Both the position numbers and the translations under genes were made by a program. Of a stretch of DNA of 64,000 nt, positions 37,154-48,326 are shown piece by piece. The DNA is from Salinivibrio sharmensis (GTDB taxonomy: Bacteria; Pseudomonadota; Gammaproteobacteria; Enterobacterales; Vibrionaceae), in the NCBI RefSeq assembly GCF_001995985.1, contig NZ_MUFC01000001.1:282029-346028 (forward strand). The letters are read 5' to 3'. Every line of letters begins with the position of its first letter. Position 1 is the stretch's first letter. The notes under the pieces are model-generated. The model searched no databases and was not told the DNA's origin. It saw only the letters and a list, made by a program, of their open reading frames with translations.

Positions 37154-38241
37154 TATTGCTGCTCAGACAAGGCGGCAAGTTGGTCGGCTTGGTGCTCTTG
37201 AATCACCGGGTCGACCAAGCTATCCAGGTCACCTTGCATCACATCGTCGAGGCGATACAAAGTCAGGTTGATTCGGTGATCCGACACCCGCCCTTGCGGA
37301 TAGTTGTAGGTGCGAATCCGGTCTGAGCGGTCGCCCGAGCCCAACAGGTTGCGGCGCGTCGACGCCTCTTCTGCGGCGCGCTTTTCTTCTTCCGCCTTAA
37401 TCAAACGTGCCGCCAATACCGACATCGCTTTAGCGCGGTTTTTGTGTTGTGAGCGCTCATCCTGACATTCCACCACTGTACCAGTCGGCAAGTGAGTAAT
37501 ACGAATGGCAGAATCTGTGGTGTTGACGTGCTGACCACCGGCACCGGATGCACGGAAGGTGTCAACTTTCAGATCGGCTGGATTAATCTCTGGCGCTTCC
37601 GCTTCTGGGATTTCTGGCAAAATCGCTACAGTACAGGCCGAGGTATGCACGCGCCCTTGTGATTCTGTTGCGGGCACGCGTTGTACACGATGGCCGCCAG
37701 ATTCAAACTTCAGCACACCATACGCGCCTTCACCGGCAACACGGGCAATCACTTCTTTAAAGCCGCCGTGCTCCCCTTCACTGGCACTAATAATTTCCAG
37801 TTTCCAGCCGCGCTGCTCAGCATAACGGCTATACATGCGGAATAAATCCCCAGCAAAAATCCCAGCTTCATCTCCACCGGCACCGGCACGAATTTCCAGG
37901 AAGCAGTTGCGGTCATCGTTCGGATCTTTTGGCAGCAGCAGGATCTGGAGCTGATCGGTCAGTGATGCAATGGTTTGTTCAGCCTGCGCCACTTCTTCTT
38001 GCGCCATTTCACGCATCTCTGCGTCATCTTCGTTGGCCATCTCTTTTGCAGCCGCTAAGTCTTCTTGCGCTTGCTTGAACTCAGTGAAGCACTTGATCAC
38101 CTCTTCCAGCTGCGAATACTCTTTCGACAACGCGCGGAATTTGTTCTGATCATTAATGATGTCTGGGGTGCCGAGCAGGTGCTGGACTTCTTCGTAACGC
38201 TCAGATAGCGACTCTAGCTTGGCTAATATTGATGCTTTCAT
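37153..38241 (-). CDS. prfA: Peptide chain release factor RF1
   Basis: A 362-residue class I release factor reading UAA and UAG. The catalytic GGQ is in [16 protein letters not shown] (about 231-245) and the stop-codon motif PAT is in [15 protein letters not shown] (about 188-202). ATG 38241 lies 11 bases from the hemA stop. Standard length and order. Confidence 0.95.
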   Translation of the reverse strand: MKASILAKLESLSERYEEVQHLLGTPDIINDQNKFRALSKEYSQLEEVIKCFTEFKQAQEDLAAAKEMANEDDAEMREMAQEEVAQAEQTIASLTDQLQILLLPKDPNDDRNCFLEIRAGAGGDEAGIFAGDLFRMYSRYAEQRGWKLEIISASEGEHGGFKEVIARVAGEGAYGVLKFESGGHRVQRVPATESQGRVHTSACTVAILPEIPEAEAPEINPADLKVDTFRASGAGGQHVNTTDSAIRITHLPTGTVVECQDERSQHKNRAKAMSVLAARLIKAEEEKRAAEEASTRRNLLGSGDRSDRIRTYNYPQGRVSDHRINLTLYRLDDVMQGDLDSLVDPVIQEHQADQLAALSEQQ

Positions 38242-38252
38242 ATGTCTCTTCG

Positions 38253-39512
38253 TTAGTTGTCACTGTCCAGCCCCAGACAAACACGCATCACCGCCAGTTT
38301 ATCTGGTTCACCATTTTGTGCAGCTTGCTGCATCGCCTGCGTGGGGGGGTGGATCAGTTTATTGGTCAGACGGTTACTCAGCTGGCGTAATACGCTTTCT
38401 GCGTCAGCGCCATTGGCTAGAGCCTGAATACTTTGCTCCAATTCCGCCTGTTTAATGTGTTCAGACTGTGTACGATACTGCTTGATACTGTCTACCGCTT
38501 CGCGTGAGCGCAGCCAGCGCATAAAATCAGCACTCTCTTCGGTCACAATCACTTCGGCTTGAATCGCCGCGAGTTTTCGCTGCTCGCGGTTGTGCTCCAC
38601 AATCGACTGTAAATCATCCACGCTGTATAAATACGCGTCTGCGAGACTGCCCACGTTTTCATCAATGTCACGCGGCACGGCTATATCAATCAGCAACATG
38701 GGTTGGTGACGCCGCTGTTTCAAGGCTTTTTCTACCATCACCTTTTCAATCAATGGCATAGGCGCGGCCGTCGAGCTAATCACAATGTCGGCGTGGCAGA
38801 GTTGCTCTTCAAGGGCATCGAGCCCCGACACTTTCGCGTCAAATTGCTCGGCAAGTGCCTGTGCACGTGATTGCGTGCGGTTAGCAAAAATAATCTGACT
38901 GCATTGGTGCTCTTTTAAATGCCTCGCCACCAGCTCAATGGTCTCGCCAGCGCCCACGAGCAAGGTGGTTACGTCTGATAACGACTCAAAAATCTGGCGC
39001 GCCAATGTGCACGCGGCAAAAGCCACTGATACCGCATTGCCGCCAATCTCGGTCTCGGTACGGACCCGCTTGGCCACCGCAAAGGCTTTATGAAATAATT
39101 TCTCCAATGAGCCAGAAATCATTCCCGCCTCACCCGCACTGGCATACGCTTGCTTGACCTGCCCCAGTATTTGCGGCTCGCCTAACACCAAGGAGTCTAA
39201 CCCGCACGCTACCCGCATCAGGTGCTTCACCGCAGACTGCTCTTCATGGTAATAAATGCTGGCCATCAGGCTGTCGCTACTGAGCTGATGAAAGCGCGTT
39301 AGCCACTCAACCAATACCCCAACACCCGGCTGGTTTAGCTCTGCATAAATCTCAGTACGGTTGCAGGTTGAAACGATCACGCAACTGCGCACCTGTGGAT
39401 GCTCGGAAAGCTGCCCTAACGCCTGCTCAAGTTGTTGCGGCGAAAAGGCGACCTTTTCCCGCAGCTCGACGGGGGCCGTTTTGTGATTAATTCCGAGAAC
39501 TAACAGGCTCAT
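38253..39512 (-). CDS. hemA: Glutamyl-tRNA reductase
   Basis: First step of C5 heme synthesis: reduces Glu-tRNA(Glu) to glutamate-1-semialdehyde. 419 residues; the catalytic Cys is in [14 protein letters not shown] (about residue 50), the NADPH domain includes [16 protein letters not shown] and IIFANRT, and a C-terminal dimerisation helix follows. First gene of the operon; divergent from lolB. Confidence 0.95.
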   Translation of the reverse strand: MSLLVLGINHKTAPVELREKVAFSPQQLEQALGQLSEHPQVRSCVIVSTCNRTEIYAELNQPGVGVLVEWLTRFHQLSSDSLMASIYYHEEQSAVKHLMRVACGLDSLVLGEPQILGQVKQAYASAGEAGMISGSLEKLFHKAFAVAKRVRTETEIGGNAVSVAFAACTLARQIFESLSDVTTLLVGAGETIELVARHLKEHQCSQIIFANRTQSRAQALAEQFDAKVSGLDALEEQLCHADIVISSTAAPMPLIEKVMVEKALKQRRHQPMLLIDIAVPRDIDENVGSLADAYLYSVDDLQSIVEHNREQRKLAAIQAEVIVTEESADFMRWLRSREAVDSIKQYRTQSEHIKQAELEQSIQALANGADAESVLRQLSNRLTNKLIHPPTQAMQQAAQNGEPDKLAVMRVCLGLDSDN

Positions 39513-39810
39513 GAAGCGTTGTTACCGACAGCACCAGTAAGGATTGGAGCGGAGGATTTTACTTGATGCCCCCCGCGAATTAAAGCGAACATTGTATCGC
39601 AGCATTTTCGTGGTACGGAAATGTGAAGCCTCGCGAGATCGATGTAAAGGTATACAACAGCTAACATGGCTTTATTTCCTCCACACAACCAAGCGCTTGA
39701 CTGACTTCTCTCCGTCCGGCGCTTGTGGCAAAGTAGCGTTACACAGCGATTGGGGTCGACTAACGACAACAACCGGTCGGTTGACGAAAACAAAAAGGAT
39801 ACTCGGTTTG
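39513..39810. other. Divergent region between hemA and lolB
   Basis: 298 bases that should hold both promoters. On the minus strand, TACAAT near 39591-39596 could be a -10 for hemA, but no matching -35 is clear. I see nothing else definite. Confidence 0.4.
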
Positions 39811-40401
39811 ATGTTCTCCTCTGTACGCGTGAGCGTCTTGGCACTGTTTTTAGCGCTACTCGCGGGGTGTGCCACGGCGCCAGCCCCGACCACGGAATGG
39901 CAAAGCCATCACGATGCCCTTGCGTCGATAGATAGCTACACGGCACGGGGTAAGGTCGCATTTATTGCCCCTAGCACGCGCTTTTCTGCCAATTTGTACT
40001 GGCGGCACTCGCCCGCCCAATCTCAACTGCGACTCACCAACTTTCTCGGCACCACCTTGCTGTCGTTAACCATGAATGAACAAGGTGCGGTCTTGATTGA
40101 TGACCAAGGTAAGCGCTACCAAGATACCGATCCGGCCCGTTTGGTCACCTATTTGACCGGTGCCCATTTACCCATCGACGCACTTGCGCCTTGGCTGATT
40201 GGGTTACCACGCGCACAAGATAGTTTTTCGCTGGGGCCAGACAACCGTGTCGCGATCCTCAAAGGGGCGCAAGGTTGGGACATTGACTATCAAGATTACA
40301 GCGCTGATACACAGCCTGCGCTACCCAAACGTATAACTCTGACCCGAGACCAGCAAACCGTTAAGTTGATGATTTCTGATTGGACGCTCGATAATGACTA
40401 A
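39811..40401 (+). CDS. lolB: Outer membrane lipoprotein receptor LolB
   Basis: Accepts lipoproteins from LolA and inserts them into the outer membrane. 196 residues, with a lipoprotein signal ending LLAGC (Cys about residue 17). The body fits LolB, including [14 protein letters not shown] and [13 protein letters not shown] 39811 has AAAGGA about ten bases upstream. The frame is open far upstream, but that would bury the signal. The stop overlaps the ispE start by 8 bases. Confidence 0.9.
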   Translation: MFSSVRVSVLALFLALLAGCATAPAPTTEWQSHHDALASIDSYTARGKVAFIAPSTRFSANLYWRHSPAQSQLRLTNFLGTTLLSLTMNEQGAVLIDDQGKRYQDTDPARLVTYLTGAHLPIDALAPWLIGLPRAQDSFSLGPDNRVAILKGAQGWDIDYQDYSADTQPALPKRITLTRDQQTVKLMISDWTLDND

Positions 40402-41251
40402 ACCCACCTTTTGGCCCGCGCCTGCCAAACTTAACTTATTTCTCTACATCACCGGCCGTCGTGACAATGGCTATCATGAGCTGCAAACCCTGTTTCAGTT
40501 TCTTGACCATGGAGACACACTCGCTATTACGCCAAACGCAAGTGGTAAGATCAGCCTCAGCCCCGCAATAGATGGAGTCAGTGAACATGACAACTTGATT
40601 GTCAAAGCCGCGAAAGCGTTGCAGCAGCATACAGGGTGCCAACATGGTGCGCACATCGATGTAGAAAAACGCCTTCCTATGGGCGGCGGCCTGGGCGGTG
40701 GATCATCCGATGCCGCCACCACACTGGTTGCACTCAATCATTTATGGCAAACCCAACTCAGCCAACAAACGCTGGCGCAACTTGGCCTGACGCTGGGCGC
40801 TGATGTACCGATTTTCATTTATGGCCAGGCGGCAGTGGCTGAAGGCATTGGAGAAGTCTTTACGCCAGTTGCGCCACGCGAGAAATACTACTTGGTGGTA
40901 AAACCTGACGTGTCTATTTCCACCGCTGCAATTTTTACTCACCCTCAGTTGCAACGAAACACGCCAAAGCGCACAGTTTCTGCGCTAATGGCACAAAAAT
41001 ACGAAAACGATTGCGAAAAGATAGCCCGGAAACAATTCCCCGAGGTTGATAAGGCTGTTTCGTGGCTGCTAGAATACGCGCCGTCTAGGATGACTGGGAC
41101 AGGCGCGTGCGTGTTTGCCGAGTTTGACACCGCACAAGATGCCCAGGCCACACTCGACACTATGCCTAACTGGCTGACAGGGTTTGTTGCACGTGGGTTG
41201 AATCGTTCACCCCTACTTGATGCGCTGCAGCAACAAACCGTCGGTCAGTGA
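40394..41251 (+). CDS. ispE: 4-diphosphocytidyl-2-C-methylerythritol kinase
   Basis: GHMP kinase of the MEP isoprenoid pathway, 285 residues. N-terminal [17 protein letters not shown], and the ATP loop [17 protein letters not shown] (about residues 96-112). The start overlaps lolB and its stop lies 33 bases before the prs start, as in E. coli (lolB-ispE-prs). Confidence 0.95.
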   Translation: MTKPTFWPAPAKLNLFLYITGRRDNGYHELQTLFQFLDHGDTLAITPNASGKISLSPAIDGVSEHDNLIVKAAKALQQHTGCQHGAHIDVEKRLPMGGGLGGGSSDAATTLVALNHLWQTQLSQQTLAQLGLTLGADVPIFIYGQAAVAEGIGEVFTPVAPREKYYLVVKPDVSISTAAIFTHPQLQRNTPKRTVSALMAQKYENDCEKIARKQFPEVDKAVSWLLEYAPSRMTGTGACVFAEFDTAQDAQATLDTMPNWLTGFVARGLNRSPLLDALQQQTVGQ

Positions 41252-41283
41252 CTACTAAATGGATGCAACCCGAGGTTTCCACC

Positions 41284-42231
41284 GTGCCTGATATGAAGCT
41301 GTTCGCTGGTAACGCGACACCCGTTCTCGCCCAACGTATCGCAAACCGTCTTTACATGTCACTGGGTGACGCCACTGTAGGCCGTTTTTCTGACGGTGAA
41401 GTGTGCGTTCAGATTAACGAGAATGTGCGCGGTAGTGACGTGTTCGTCCTCCAGTCCACCTGCGCCCCGACCAATGACAACTTAATGGAACTGGTCGTCA
41501 TGATAGACGCGTTTCGACGTGCATCGGCTGGCCGCATAACCGCTGTTATCCCTTACTTTGGTTATGCCCGTCAAGACCGCCGCGTACGCTCCTCTCGTGT
41601 TCCTATCACCGCAAAAGTCATTGCAGATTTCCTTTCTAACGTGGGTGTTGACCGCGTCCTTACTGTCGATCTCCACGCTGAACAAATCCAAGGCTTCTTC
41701 GACGTGCCTGTCGATAACATCTTTGGTACCCCTGTTCTGCTTGAAGACATGCTGGCGAAGAACCTGGAAGATCCCGTGGTTGTGTCTCCTGACATTGGCG
41801 GCGTGGTGCGCGCACGCGCCACTGCGAAACTGCTAGATGACACTGACATCGCGATTATCGACAAGCGCCGTCCACGTGCCAACGTCTCACAAGTGATGCA
41901 CTTGATTGGCGATGTTGAAGGCCGTGACTGCATCATCGTTGATGACATGATTGATACCGGTGGCACCCTGTGTAAAGCGGCCGAAGCGCTGAAAAACCGT
42001 GGTGCTAAGCGCGTCTTCGCGTACGCGACTCACCCCGTTTTCTCTGGTGATGCACCGAAGAATATCGCTGAGTCTGTGATTGATGAAATCGTGGTGACGG
42101 ACTCCACCCCATTGAGCGCTGAAATCCAGGCCACTGGCCGCGTATCGCAATTAACGCTCTCTGGCATGCTCGCTGAAGCGATTCGCCGCATCAGCAACGA
42201 AGAGTCTATCTCTGCGATGTTTAACTCGTAA
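41284..42231 (+). CDS. prs: Ribose-phosphate pyrophosphokinase
   Basis: Makes PRPP from ribose-5-phosphate and ATP. 315 residues. The GTG at 41284 ([13 protein letters not shown]) was chosen because GAGG lies seven bases before it and the E. coli gene also starts here with GTG; an ATG at 41248 would add 12 unusual residues. Visible are the flexible loop [18 protein letters not shown] and the PRPP loop [13 protein letters not shown]. Confidence 0.95.
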   Translation: MPDMKLFAGNATPVLAQRIANRLYMSLGDATVGRFSDGEVCVQINENVRGSDVFVLQSTCAPTNDNLMELVVMIDAFRRASAGRITAVIPYFGYARQDRRVRSSRVPITAKVIADFLSNVGVDRVLTVDLHAEQIQGFFDVPVDNIFGTPVLLEDMLAKNLEDPVVVSPDIGGVVRARATAKLLDDTDIAIIDKRRPRANVSQVMHLIGDVEGRDCIIVDDMIDTGGTLCKAAEALKNRGAKRVFAYATHPVFSGDAPKNIAESVIDEIVVTDSTPLSAEIQATGRVSQLTLSGMLAEAIRRISNEESISAMFNS

Positions 42232-42275
42232 GCTAGCCACCAGGCATTGAGTTAACCACAGCAACAGCGCCTAAG

Positions 42276-42305
42276 CGCCCTGCCCTTGTGCAGGGTGTTT
42301 TTTTA
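42276..42305 (+). terminator. Terminator of the lolB-ispE-prs operon
   Basis: Stem CCCTGC (42278-42283) with GCAGGG (42290-42295), then a run of seven T. Confidence 0.85.
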
Positions 42306-42424
42306 TCTGCCATTTGCCGGTGCTGGCTCGACCCTTTAGTCACAACAATGGTAGGATATGTCGCCTTTTTGCGTGGGCGCGATGCTCACCGGCTACGATG
42401 AGTAGACAGATAGCGAGAAACGTC

Positions 42425-43015
42425 GTGAGTAATCAGATCCGCTTACTAGTTGGATTGGCCAATCCAGGGCCAGAATATGCCCAAACACGCCATAACGCGG
42501 GCGCTTGGGTCGTGCAAGAGCTTGCGCGGATCCACAATGCGCCGTTGAAAGAAGAAAAAAAATTCTTTGGTTTGACGGGCCGTATCAATGTCCACGGACA
42601 CGATCTACGTTTGTTGATCCCAACCACGTACATGAATTTGTCCGGGAAAGCCGTGCAAGCACTGGCGAATTTTTACAATATTCCCGTCGACGCCATCATG
42701 GTGGCGCATGACGAACTAGACTTACCACCCGGTGTGGCCAAGTTTAAACAAGGTGGTGGGCACGGTGGCCATAATGGCCTGCGTGACATCATCAGCAAAC
42801 TGGCAAATGATAAATCATTTTATCGACTCCGGATTGGTGTTGGCCATCCGGGTCACAAGGATAAGGTGGCGGGATATGTGCTTACCAAAGCCCCCGCCAA
42901 TGAGCAAAGCCTGTTAGAACAGGCCACTGACGAGGCTGTTCGCAGCCTTGAAATACTGCTCAAAGACGATCTTGCTAAAGCGCAAAATCGTTTACATACC
43001 TTCAAAGCACAGTAA
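42425..43015 (+). CDS. pth: Peptidyl-tRNA hydrolase
   Basis: Frees tRNA from stalled peptidyl-tRNA. 196 residues; the catalytic His is in TRHNAGAW (about residue 23) and Asp in [11 protein letters not shown] (about 96), with [12 protein letters not shown] behind. I chose the GTG at 42425, preceded by GCGAG, because it gives the family length and N-terminus [14 protein letters not shown]. It lies 24 bases before ychF, as in E. coli. Confidence 0.94.
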   Translation: MSNQIRLLVGLANPGPEYAQTRHNAGAWVVQELARIHNAPLKEEKKFFGLTGRINVHGHDLRLLIPTTYMNLSGKAVQALANFYNIPVDAIMVAHDELDLPPGVAKFKQGGGHGGHNGLRDIISKLANDKSFYRLRIGVGHPGHKDKVAGYVLTKAPANEQSLLEQATDEAVRSLEILLKDDLAKAQNRLHTFKAQ

Positions 43016-43039
43016 TTTTGATTAAAGGGTTACCATCTC

Positions 43040-44131
43040 ATGGGTTTTAAATGTGGCATCGTGGGCCTACCAAACGTAGGTAAATCCACACTATTTAACG
43101 CACTGACCAAAGCGGGCATTGACGCCGCTAACTTTCCATTTTGTACCATCGAGCCAAACACGGGCGTGGTGCCTGTGCCTGACTTACGCTTGGATGCGTT
43201 AGCCAAGATTGTGAACCCACAAAAAGTGCTACCGACCACCATGGAGTTTGTCGATATCGCCGGCTTGGTCGCGGGTGCATCACGCGGTGAAGGCCTGGGT
43301 AACAAATTCCTGGCTAACATCCGTGAAACCGACGCCATTGGCCATGTGGTGCGCTGTTTTGAGAATGACAATATTGTCCATGTATCAGGCAAAGTCGACC
43401 CTGCTGATGACATTGCCGTGATTAACACCGAACTGGCGCTCGCCGATTTAGAAAGCTGTGAGCGCGCGATGCAGCGCAACGCTAAAAAAGCCAAAGGCGG
43501 CGATAAAGACGCCAAGTTTGAGCTGACGGTATTGGAAAAACTGCTGCCCGTGCTGGAAGAAGGCAACATGTTGCGCTCGGTCGAGTTGAGCAAAGAAGAA
43601 GCCGCCGCGGTGCAGTATCTTAACTTCTTGACGCTCAAACCCACCATGTACATTGCCAACGTCAACGACGATGGCTTTGAAAACAACCCTTACCTCGACA
43701 AAGTACGTGAGATTGCCGCGCAAGAAGGTGCCACTGTGGTAGCCGTGTGTGCGGAAATTGAAGGCGAAATTGCCGAACTGGACGCTGAAGAAGCAGCTGC
43801 GTTCTTAGATGAGATGGGCCTTGAAGAGCCAGGCCTAAACCGCGTTATTCGCGCCGGTTACGAGCTGCTTACCTTGCATACCTATTTCACCGCTGGTGTA
43901 AAAGAAGTACGTGCGTGGACGGTGCCGATCGGCTCTACCGCGCCACAGGCGGCAGGTAAAATTCACACCGACTTTGAAAAAGGCTTTATCCGCGCCGAAG
44001 TGGTTGGCTATGATGATTACATTGCTAACAATGGCGAAAGCGGTGCCAAAGATGCCGGTAAGTGGCGCCTTGAAGGCAAAGAGTACATTGTTAAAGACGG
44101 CGATGTGATTCACTTCCGTTTCAACGTTTAA
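43040..44131 (+). CDS. ychF: Ribosome-associated ATPase YchF
   Basis: An Obg-family P-loop protein that hydrolyses ATP rather than GTP. 363 residues. G1 is [11 protein letters not shown], the G3 region is [11 protein letters not shown], and NVND replaces the GTP-specifying NKxD, as expected for YchF. C-terminal TGS-like domain. It follows pth and ends at a strong terminator. Confidence 0.95.
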   Translation: MGFKCGIVGLPNVGKSTLFNALTKAGIDAANFPFCTIEPNTGVVPVPDLRLDALAKIVNPQKVLPTTMEFVDIAGLVAGASRGEGLGNKFLANIRETDAIGHVVRCFENDNIVHVSGKVDPADDIAVINTELALADLESCERAMQRNAKKAKGGDKDAKFELTVLEKLLPVLEEGNMLRSVELSKEEAAAVQYLNFLTLKPTMYIANVNDDGFENNPYLDKVREIAAQEGATVVAVCAEIEGEIAELDAEEAAAFLDEMGLEEPGLNRVIRAGYELLTLHTYFTAGVKEVRAWTVPIGSTAPQAAGKIHTDFEKGFIRAEVVGYDDYIANNGESGAKDAGKWRLEGKEYIVKDGDVIHFRFNV

Positions 44132-44186
44132 CGCGCAAGCGTTAAGCCCCTCTGGGTGTGTTGTCGAGACCCCACCCTATTGATTT

Positions 44187-44215
44187 TGAGCCAGCCTGCG
44201 GGCTGGCTTTTTTTA
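44187..44215 (+). terminator. Terminator of pth-ychF
   Basis: Stem AGCCAGCC (44189-44196) with GGCTGGCT (44201-44208), a 4-base loop, then seven T. Confidence 0.9.
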
Positions 44216-44338
44216 TTTGAATCGCGCTAGCCACAGGCTAAACGTAAGACTTGGACGCATATTGTTGGCAAAATCAGCACAAGCTGGTGAATATTGCAGC
44301 CAACGAGATGAAAATCATAAAAAAATAGCCAGCCATAC

Positions 44339-44367
44339 TTGACGCTCTAGCTCTCTATCCGCATAAT
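44339..44367 (+). promoter_or_regulatory. Promoter of the tRNA-Met/Leu/Gln cluster
   Basis: -35 TTGACG (44339-44344), a 17-base spacer, and -10 CATAAT (44362-44367), followed by a GC-rich discriminator CCGTTCCG. This is the form of growth-controlled stable-RNA promoters. The first tRNA begins 33 bases past the -10. Confidence 0.85.
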
Positions 44368-44400
44368 CCGTTCCGTCTTAAGGCTTTCGCCTTACAGCGT

Positions 44401-44477
44401 GGCTACGTAGCTCAGTTGGTTAGAGCACATCACTCATAATGATGGGGTCACAGGTTCGAATCCCGTCGTAGCCACCA
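44401..44477 (+). tRNA. tRNA-Met (CAU, elongator)
   Basis: A 77-nt cloverleaf with acceptor GGCTACG/CGTAGCC, anticodon loop CTCATAA, T-loop TTCGAAT and encoded CCA. The full sequence agrees with E. coli elongator tRNA-Met as I remember it. It has a 1:72 G-C pair, so it is not the initiator. Confidence 0.95.
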
Positions 44478-44529
44478 TTTATTTTTTGTAATTTGGCAGC
44501 GTTTTTTATTGCCGAGTTACCCACCTTTT

Positions 44530-44616
44530 GCGGAGGTGGCGGAATTGGTAGACGCGCTAGCTTCAGGTGCTAGTGTCCGAAAGGACGTGAGGGTTCAAGT
44601 CCCTCTCTCCGCACCA
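44530..44616 (+). tRNA. tRNA-Leu (CAG)
   Basis: An 87-nt class II tRNA with a long variable arm. Acceptor GCGGAGG/CTCTCCGC region, anticodon loop TTCAGGT (CAG), T-loop TTCAAGT, CCA encoded. Confidence 0.94.
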
Positions 44617-44633
44617 AGTTAGGCAACGCCTAC

Positions 44634-44708
44634 TGGGGTATCGCCAAGCGGTAAGGCAACGGGTTTTGATCTCGTCATTCCCAGGTTCGAATCCTGGTAT
44701 CCCAGCCA
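44634..44708 (+). tRNA. tRNA-Gln (UUG)
   Basis: A 75-nt tRNA with acceptor TGGGGTA/TATCCCA, anticodon loop TTTTGAT (TTG), T-loop TTCGAAT and encoded CCA. Third of the cluster. Confidence 0.94.
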
Positions 44709-44712
44709 TATT

Positions 44713-44741
44713 AAAAAGCCCACATCATGTGGGCTTTTTTG
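44713..44741. terminator. Terminator of the tRNA cluster, two-way
   Basis: Stem AAAGCCCACAT with ATGTGGGCTTT, A-run before and T-run after. It also serves the HAD phosphatase gene on the minus strand. Confidence 0.9.
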
Positions 44742-44770
44742 CGTTTAAAGGCTCATGTGTACCGCATCCA

Positions 44771-45382
44771 CTACACCACGATTCCCAGCTTGGCCAGTTC
44801 TGCGCGACCTTGCTGTGCATCGGTAAAGGGGATGCCCGCCATGCCCAGCGCTTTCGCACCCTCGACGTTCGCAACCCTGTCATCCAAAAACACACAAGAG
44901 GCTGGATCGAGGTGGTAGTCATCCAACAAGCGTTGATAAATGGCAGGCTCGGGTTTTAAGTACCCTACTTCGGCTGACACGATGGCACCATCAAACAGCG
45001 ACCAAAACGCATAGCGCTGTTTTAAGAACGCCACGATTTCGCGCACATTATCGGTTAACGCATAAACCCCGTATCCAGCCTCTTTGGCCGAGCGAAGCAA
45101 ATCAACACTGCCGTAAAGACAAATTTGAGTCTGTTTGATGTAATAAAACAGCGCTTCAAGCTGCGCGGGGCTTAGCGCCGTGTCATCGGCAAAATGCTGC
45201 TTGGCTTGCGCCTCGGTGAGCCTGCCACGATTCAGCGCTTGCCAGGTATCGCTCTGGAAGATTTGATTGACATAAGCGTGTGTATCCGCCGCGTCCCCCA
45301 ACGTTAGGCGAATAATTTCTTCTGGTGACCAACGCACGATCACATTGCCAATATCAAAAATAATGTTCTGGTAGCCCGTCAT
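44771..45382 (-). CDS. HAD family phosphatase, YihX-like
   Basis: A 203-residue haloacid-dehalogenase-like hydrolase. Motif I is IFDIGNVIVRW, with Gly in place of the second acidic residue, as in YihX (a glucose-1-phosphate phosphatase). Motif II is ALTDN, motif III Lys is in GYLKPEPAIY, and motif IV is CVFLDDRVANVEGA. Substrate unknown; sugar phosphates are likely. It lies 21 bases downstream of ubiF and is probably cotranscribed. Confidence 0.82.
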   Translation of the reverse strand: MTGYQNIIFDIGNVIVRWSPEEIIRLTLGDAADTHAYVNQIFQSDTWQALNRGRLTEAQAKQHFADDTALSPAQLEALFYYIKQTQICLYGSVDLLRSAKEAGYGVYALTDNVREIVAFLKQRYAFWSLFDGAIVSAEVGYLKPEPAIYQRLLDDYHLDPASCVFLDDRVANVEGAKALGMAGIPFTDAQQGRAELAKLGIVV

Positions 45383-45403
45383 GTCACCTCCTTGTCACCA
45401 AGA

Positions 45404-46564
45404 CTAAAGCCCTAGTGCATACTTCAACACCTGCTTTTTCACCGGGCCACTGTATTCAGCCAGTTTAAACACCGCATTACGTGCCAGTTTTAAAGGCGTC
45501 ACTTGGTTACTGAACGCGGCATAAAACACATCCATCCCCGTTTGCATCATCATGTTATCGGTGCGGCGTGCTTTTTCGTATGCCGCTAACGTTGACTCCG
45601 CTTGCCATTCTGCGCCCGCATCGGCACACGCATCCAGCAATGCGGCGACATCTTTAAAGCCTAAGTTCACCCCTTGCCCTGCCAGCGGGTTGATGGTGTG
45701 GGCGGCATCACCAATCACCACGACCCCATTACGATGGTACTGCTGAGCATGACGGCGTGTTAGTGGAAACGCGCCCCAATTGATGGGAGTGACGTCACCA
45801 ACTTGTGGTGGGAAATGGCTCACTATCTCGGCTTTAAGCTGTTCGGCATTGAGCTGACACAACTGTTGAACTCGCGCTGGGCTGTCGTACCACACTAGCG
45901 AGGCGTTGTGGCCACAAAGCGGCAACAGCGAGCGCGGCCCGGTGGGGAAAAACTGCTGCCAGGTAATGTCCTGTTGGGGGGCGGCCGTTTCGACATGGAT
46001 GAGCATACAATGCTGGCGATAATCCCAGCTGGTAAGGCCAATTTGCGCGTAGTCTCGCACTTTGGAGTGGGCACCATCCGCACCGATAAGCCAAGGGGCA
46101 CTCAGGGTGTCACCACTGTCTAAGTGAATTTGGTGCAGTTCGCTTGTTTGCGTGATGTTGGTGATCGAGGCCGGTGAGACGAGGTGCAAATTGTCAACGC
46201 GAGCAAACTGTTGCCACAGACCGAGTTGAATCAAGCGGTTCTCGACCATATATCCTAATTGTGGCAAGTCGAGTTGGTCAGCACTGAAACACACACGGCT
46301 GTCTTCCGCTTCCCAGGTTTCTAGGCGGCGGTACGGGCAAACACGCATGGCTTCAACACTGGCCCACGCACCGAGATCCTTGAGCAGGCTCACGGAGGCA
46401 TGAGAAATCGCCGAAACGCGCAAATCCATCGGTTGTGAAGGTTCAAAAGGCTCAGGGGGCTGGCGCTCAATTAACGCCACCTGGCGTCCTTGGCGAGCAA
46501 GCCCAAGTGCCGCCGCAGCGCCAACCATGCCACCGCCGACTATAATAACTTCAAATTGATTCAT
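45404..46564 (-). CDS. ubiF: Ubiquinone ring hydroxylase UbiF
   Basis: FAD monooxygenase that hydroxylates demethoxyubiquinol in ubiquinone synthesis. 386 residues. FAD loop VIIVGGGMVGAAAALGLA (about 6-23), the DG motif WLIGADGAHSKVRD, and GDAAHTINPLAGQGVNLGFKD near residue 285. UbiH and UbiI look similar; divergence from miaB, as in E. coli, points to UbiF. ATG 46564 has GAGG five bases upstream, so the longer start at 46636 is rejected. Confidence 0.88.
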   Translation of the reverse strand: MNQFEVIIVGGGMVGAAAALGLARQGRQVALIERQPPEPFEPSQPMDLRVSAISHASVSLLKDLGAWASVEAMRVCPYRRLETWEAEDSRVCFSADQLDLPQLGYMVENRLIQLGLWQQFARVDNLHLVSPASITNITQTSELHQIHLDSGDTLSAPWLIGADGAHSKVRDYAQIGLTSWDYRQHCMLIHVETAAPQQDITWQQFFPTGPRSLLPLCGHNASLVWYDSPARVQQLCQLNAEQLKAEIVSHFPPQVGDVTPINWGAFPLTRRHAQQYHRNGVVVIGDAAHTINPLAGQGVNLGFKDVAALLDACADAGAEWQAESTLAAYEKARRTDNMMMQTGMDVFYAAFSNQVTPLKLARNAVFKLAEYSGPVKKQVLKYALGL

Positions 46565-46727
46565 GACCGCCTCTTTGTGCCGTTGATGCAAGCATTCTAC
46601 TGAAGGTAAACGAGAATTCGATATCAATCCGATCAAAGTGAGGGCAAATTCGCTTTTCCGAGCGTGCCTTTGTCGCGTTCGCTCAAACGTTTAGCCGGAT
46701 CGACGTGATTTCTCCGAACCTGTGATC

Positions 46728-46756
46728 TGGTCAGCGATATTGGAAAGCAGTACAAT
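46728..46756 (+). promoter_or_regulatory. Likely miaB promoter
   Basis: -35 TGGTCA (46728-46733) and -10 TACAAT (46751-46756) are spaced by 17 bases. The start codon lies about 90 bases downstream. Confidence 0.6.
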
Positions 46757-46847
46757 ACGCGGCTTGCCAAGCTGATTGACTGATTAAAAACCATACAGCT
46801 TGAAAGGGTAATGTCGTCCATAAGATTAACAATGAGCGTGAAGTTAC

Positions 46848-48272
46848 ATGGCTAAGAAACTGCTGATCAAAACCTGGGGTTGCCAAATGAATGAGTATGA
46901 CTCATCCAAAATGGCAGATCTGCTCAATTCTGCCGGTGGCTATGAGCTGACCGAACAACCAGAAGACGCAGACGTTCTCCTTCTCAATACTTGCTCGATT
47001 CGAGAAAAGGCACAAGAAAAGGTATTCCATCAACTCGGGCGTTGGAAAACCCTCAAAGACAAAAACCCAGAGCTGGTGATCGGTGTCGGTGGCTGTGTGG
47101 CAACCCAAGAAGGCGATCATATTCGTGAGCGTGCGCCTTATGTGGATGTGATTTTTGGCCCGCAGACCTTGCACCGCCTACCGGAGATGATCAAGCAGTC
47201 ACGCTCGGATCATGCGCCAGTGATGGACATTACCTTCCCAGAGATCGAAAAATTCGATCGTCTGCCAGAGCCTCGTGCAGAAGGGCCGACCGCCTTCGTC
47301 TCAATTATGGAAGGCTGCTCAAAATACTGTACGTTCTGCGTGGTCCCTTACACCCGTGGTGAAGAAGTCAGCCGTCCGCTGGATGACGTATTGTTCGAAA
47401 TTGCACAGCTGGCCGAACAAGGTGTGCGTGAAGTTAACTTGTTGGGACAAAACGTGAACGCCTACCGCGGCGACACTCATGACGGTGATGTGTGCACGTT
47501 TGCGGAGCTGCTGCGTTATGTCGCGGCCATTGATGGTATTGACCGTATCCGTTACACCACCAGCCATCCGGTGGAATTTACCGATGATATCATTGAGGTG
47601 TATCGTGATACCCCTGAGGTTGCAAGCTTCTTGCACCTGCCGGTACAAAGTGGCTCAGATCGGATTTTGACCATGATGAAACGCCCGCACACGGCGATTG
47701 AGTACAAATCAAAAATCCGTAAGTTGCGTCAGGCGCGTCCGGATATCACCATCAGCTCTGACTTTATCGTGGGCTTCCCGGGTGAAACCGAGCAAGATTT
47801 TGAAGCGACCATGAAATTGATTAAAGATGTCGATTTCGATATGAGCTTTAGCTTTGTTTACTCGTCTCGTCCAGGCACGCCGGCTGCCGATATGCCAGAC
47901 GATACGCCAGAGCAAGTGAAAAAAGAGCGTTTATACCGCTTGCAACAACAAGTAAATAGCCAGGCCATGCGCTATTCACGCATGATGCTGGATACCGAAC
48001 AACGTATCTTGGTTGAAGGCCCTTCACGCAAAAATCTGATGGAGTTGCGTGGTCGTACCGAGAACAACCGAGTGGTCAACTTTGAAGGCTCTGTCGATTT
48101 GATTGGCCAATTTGTTGACGTCAAAATAACCGAAGTGATGCCAAACTCGCTGCGCGGCGAGCTGGTTCGTACCGAAAAAGATATGGACTTGCGTGTCGCC
48201 GTCTCGCCAACCGAAATCATGGCGAAGACGCGCAACGAAAACGAGCTTGGTGTTGGTGTTTTCACGCCATAA
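46848..48272 (+). CDS. miaB: tRNA-2-methylthio-N6-isopentenyladenosine synthase MiaB
   Basis: Radical-SAM methylthiotransferase acting on i6A37 of tRNA. 474 residues. An N-terminal cluster domain with three Cys ([26 protein letters not shown]), the radical-SAM [16 protein letters not shown] (about 153-168), and a C-terminal TRAM domain. First gene of the miaB-ybeZ-ybeY-corC-lnt run. Confidence 0.95.
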   Translation: MAKKLLIKTWGCQMNEYDSSKMADLLNSAGGYELTEQPEDADVLLLNTCSIREKAQEKVFHQLGRWKTLKDKNPELVIGVGGCVATQEGDHIRERAPYVDVIFGPQTLHRLPEMIKQSRSDHAPVMDITFPEIEKFDRLPEPRAEGPTAFVSIMEGCSKYCTFCVVPYTRGEEVSRPLDDVLFEIAQLAEQGVREVNLLGQNVNAYRGDTHDGDVCTFAELLRYVAAIDGIDRIRYTTSHPVEFTDDIIEVYRDTPEVASFLHLPVQSGSDRILTMMKRPHTAIEYKSKIRKLRQARPDITISSDFIVGFPGETEQDFEATMKLIKDVDFDMSFSFVYSSRPGTPAADMPDDTPEQVKKERLYRLQQQVNSQAMRYSRMMLDTEQRILVEGPSRKNLMELRGRTENNRVVNFEGSVDLIGQFVDVKITEVMPNSLRGELVRTEKDMDLRVAVSPTEIMAKTRNENELGVGVFTP

Positions 48273-48326
48273 CGCGTTCATCAATTCAACGGTGCCGGGT
48301 AACCGGCGCCGAAAGCGAGGATAATC

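Noticed and set aside
39544-39810. Upstream extension of the lolB frame
   Set aside because: It would place the lipoprotein signal in the middle of the protein, and its composition is unlike coding sequence.
44401-44741. tRNA cluster as an attachment site for an island
   Set aside because: No integrase and no duplicated tRNA 3' end nearby; ordinary housekeeping genes flank it on both sides.
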